NCBI GenBank assembly: GCA_025998755.1
Contig: AP024674.1
Coordinates: forward strand, 682,001-746,000
Direction of reading: 5' to 3'
Origin: Armatimonadota bacterium
GTDB taxonomy: Bacteria > Armatimonadota > UBA5829 > DSUL01
Length of the DNA stretch: 64,000 nt
Shown: positions 63,711 to 64,000 of the stretch, one piece after another
How the letters are laid out: each line of letters opens with the position of its first letter
Numbering within the stretch: position 1 is the stretch's first letter
Made by a program: the position numbers and the translations under genes
The notes under the pieces: model-generated
What the model saw: the letters and a program-made list of their open reading frames with translations, nothing else
The model's database searches: none
What the model was told of the DNA's origin: nothing

Positions 63711-64000
63711 GTGGCTCTGGCGGCCGCTGCCGGGATTCTGCTGATGGGTGCCGCGGCCGGCGCCGAAAGCGGCCGGATCGTTTACGCGGTGAGTGATGTC
63801 ACCGGCCCGGAGGGCTCGCGCCCGTATGAGATGGAGTGGGCGGGAAGGGTGGAGGATGACCGTCCTCCCCTGGTGGACTTCGAGGATCTGCGGGGCTGGA
63901 CAGTCCACTGCGATACGGGAGTAGCGGCCACTCTACAGCGCAGCCGGGAGCAAAAGCTTTTCGGGGAGACCACGGCCCGTCTGGCCTATCGCCTGGATTC
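63711..64000 (+). CDS. secreted protein of unknown function (partial, runs off the right edge)
   Basis: An open frame continues past the last base. From GTG 63711 it begins VALAAAAGILLMGAAAG, a signal peptide, then EDLRGWTVHCDTG and LQRSREQKLFGETTARLAYR, a pattern like the N-terminal beta-sandwich of secreted carbohydrate-active proteins. The true start is uncertain: no ribosome site precedes GTG 63711, and the frame is open further upstream with no ATG, GTG or TTG codon close to the previous stop. Too little is present to name a family. Confidence 0.55.
   Translation, partial: MALAAAAGILLMGAAAGAESGRIVYAVSDVTGPEGSRPYEMEWAGRVEDDRPPLVDFEDLRGWTVHCDTGVAATLQRSREQKLFGETTARLAYRLD

Overview
The window is high-GC, densely packed bacterial chromosome without rRNA, tRNA, CRISPR arrays, insertion sequences or phage genes. 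Start codons GTG and TTG are common, Shine-Dalgarno sites are strong, and many genes overlap by 4 bases. The mix of a diderm-type polysaccharide exporter, a C-terminal-Phe beta-barrel, an exosortase/EpsI pair, citramalate synthase, a fused SecDF and large secreted glycoside hydrolases suggests a saccharolytic diderm such as a member of Armatimonadota. That assignment is inference from gene content, not a database match.

Layout. 1-3967: end of leuA, cimA (Leu/Ile precursors), a DUF512 PDZ/radical-SAM protein and a poly-Gly lipoprotein. 4076-9449: divergent acnA and secDF with facing sigma70-type promoters. 9588-15861: recJ, relA/spoT, dtd, a TPR protein and a CsgG-like protein in one overlapping chain. 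16080-16553: GNAT acetyltransferase. 16804-32369: exopolysaccharide locus, with a sugar transferase whose N-terminus carries a PEP-CTERM-like module, exosortase, EpsI, Wza-like exporter, Wzc-like tyrosine kinase, seven glycosyltransferases (one frameshifted) and a Wzy/ligase-like polymerase. 32574-43861: two large secreted clan GH-A-like hydrolases flanking cheA-cheR, then a GH88-like unsaturated glucuronyl hydrolase. 43854-46360: SDR, KDG kinase and KDPG aldolase, the lower part of a uronate catabolic route. 46556-49250: CDGSH protein, SIS-domain protein, secreted TIM-barrel protein. 49404-54968: der, plsY, AMMECR1, a Cys/Met-metabolism PLP enzyme, a small outer-membrane barrel and surE. 54976-57363 (minus): a 4Fe-4S protein with a candidate FNR-type operator, and nicotinate phosphoribosyltransferase. 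57510-64000: heparinase II/III-like lyase, GH2 beta-mannosidase-like enzyme, a P-loop/deoxyribosyltransferase-like fusion, an enoyl-reductase-like SDR, and the start of a secreted protein.

How it fits together. One half builds and exports a polysaccharide, with an exosortase that may process surface proteins. The other half breaks down foreign or self acidic polysaccharides: a polysaccharide lyase and GH88 give unsaturated uronates, and SDR/KdgK/Eda take the keto-deoxy sugar to pyruvate and glyceraldehyde 3-phosphate.

The most unusual signals are the PEP-CTERM-like motif at the front of the sugar transferase beside the exosortase, a TTGAC-N4-GTCAA operator exactly 41.5 bp upstream of a predicted start site, a surE promoter that implies a leaderless GTG start, a nested hairpin at the predicted 5' end of the secDF mRNA, and the P-loop fusion protein with a degenerate Walker A motif.
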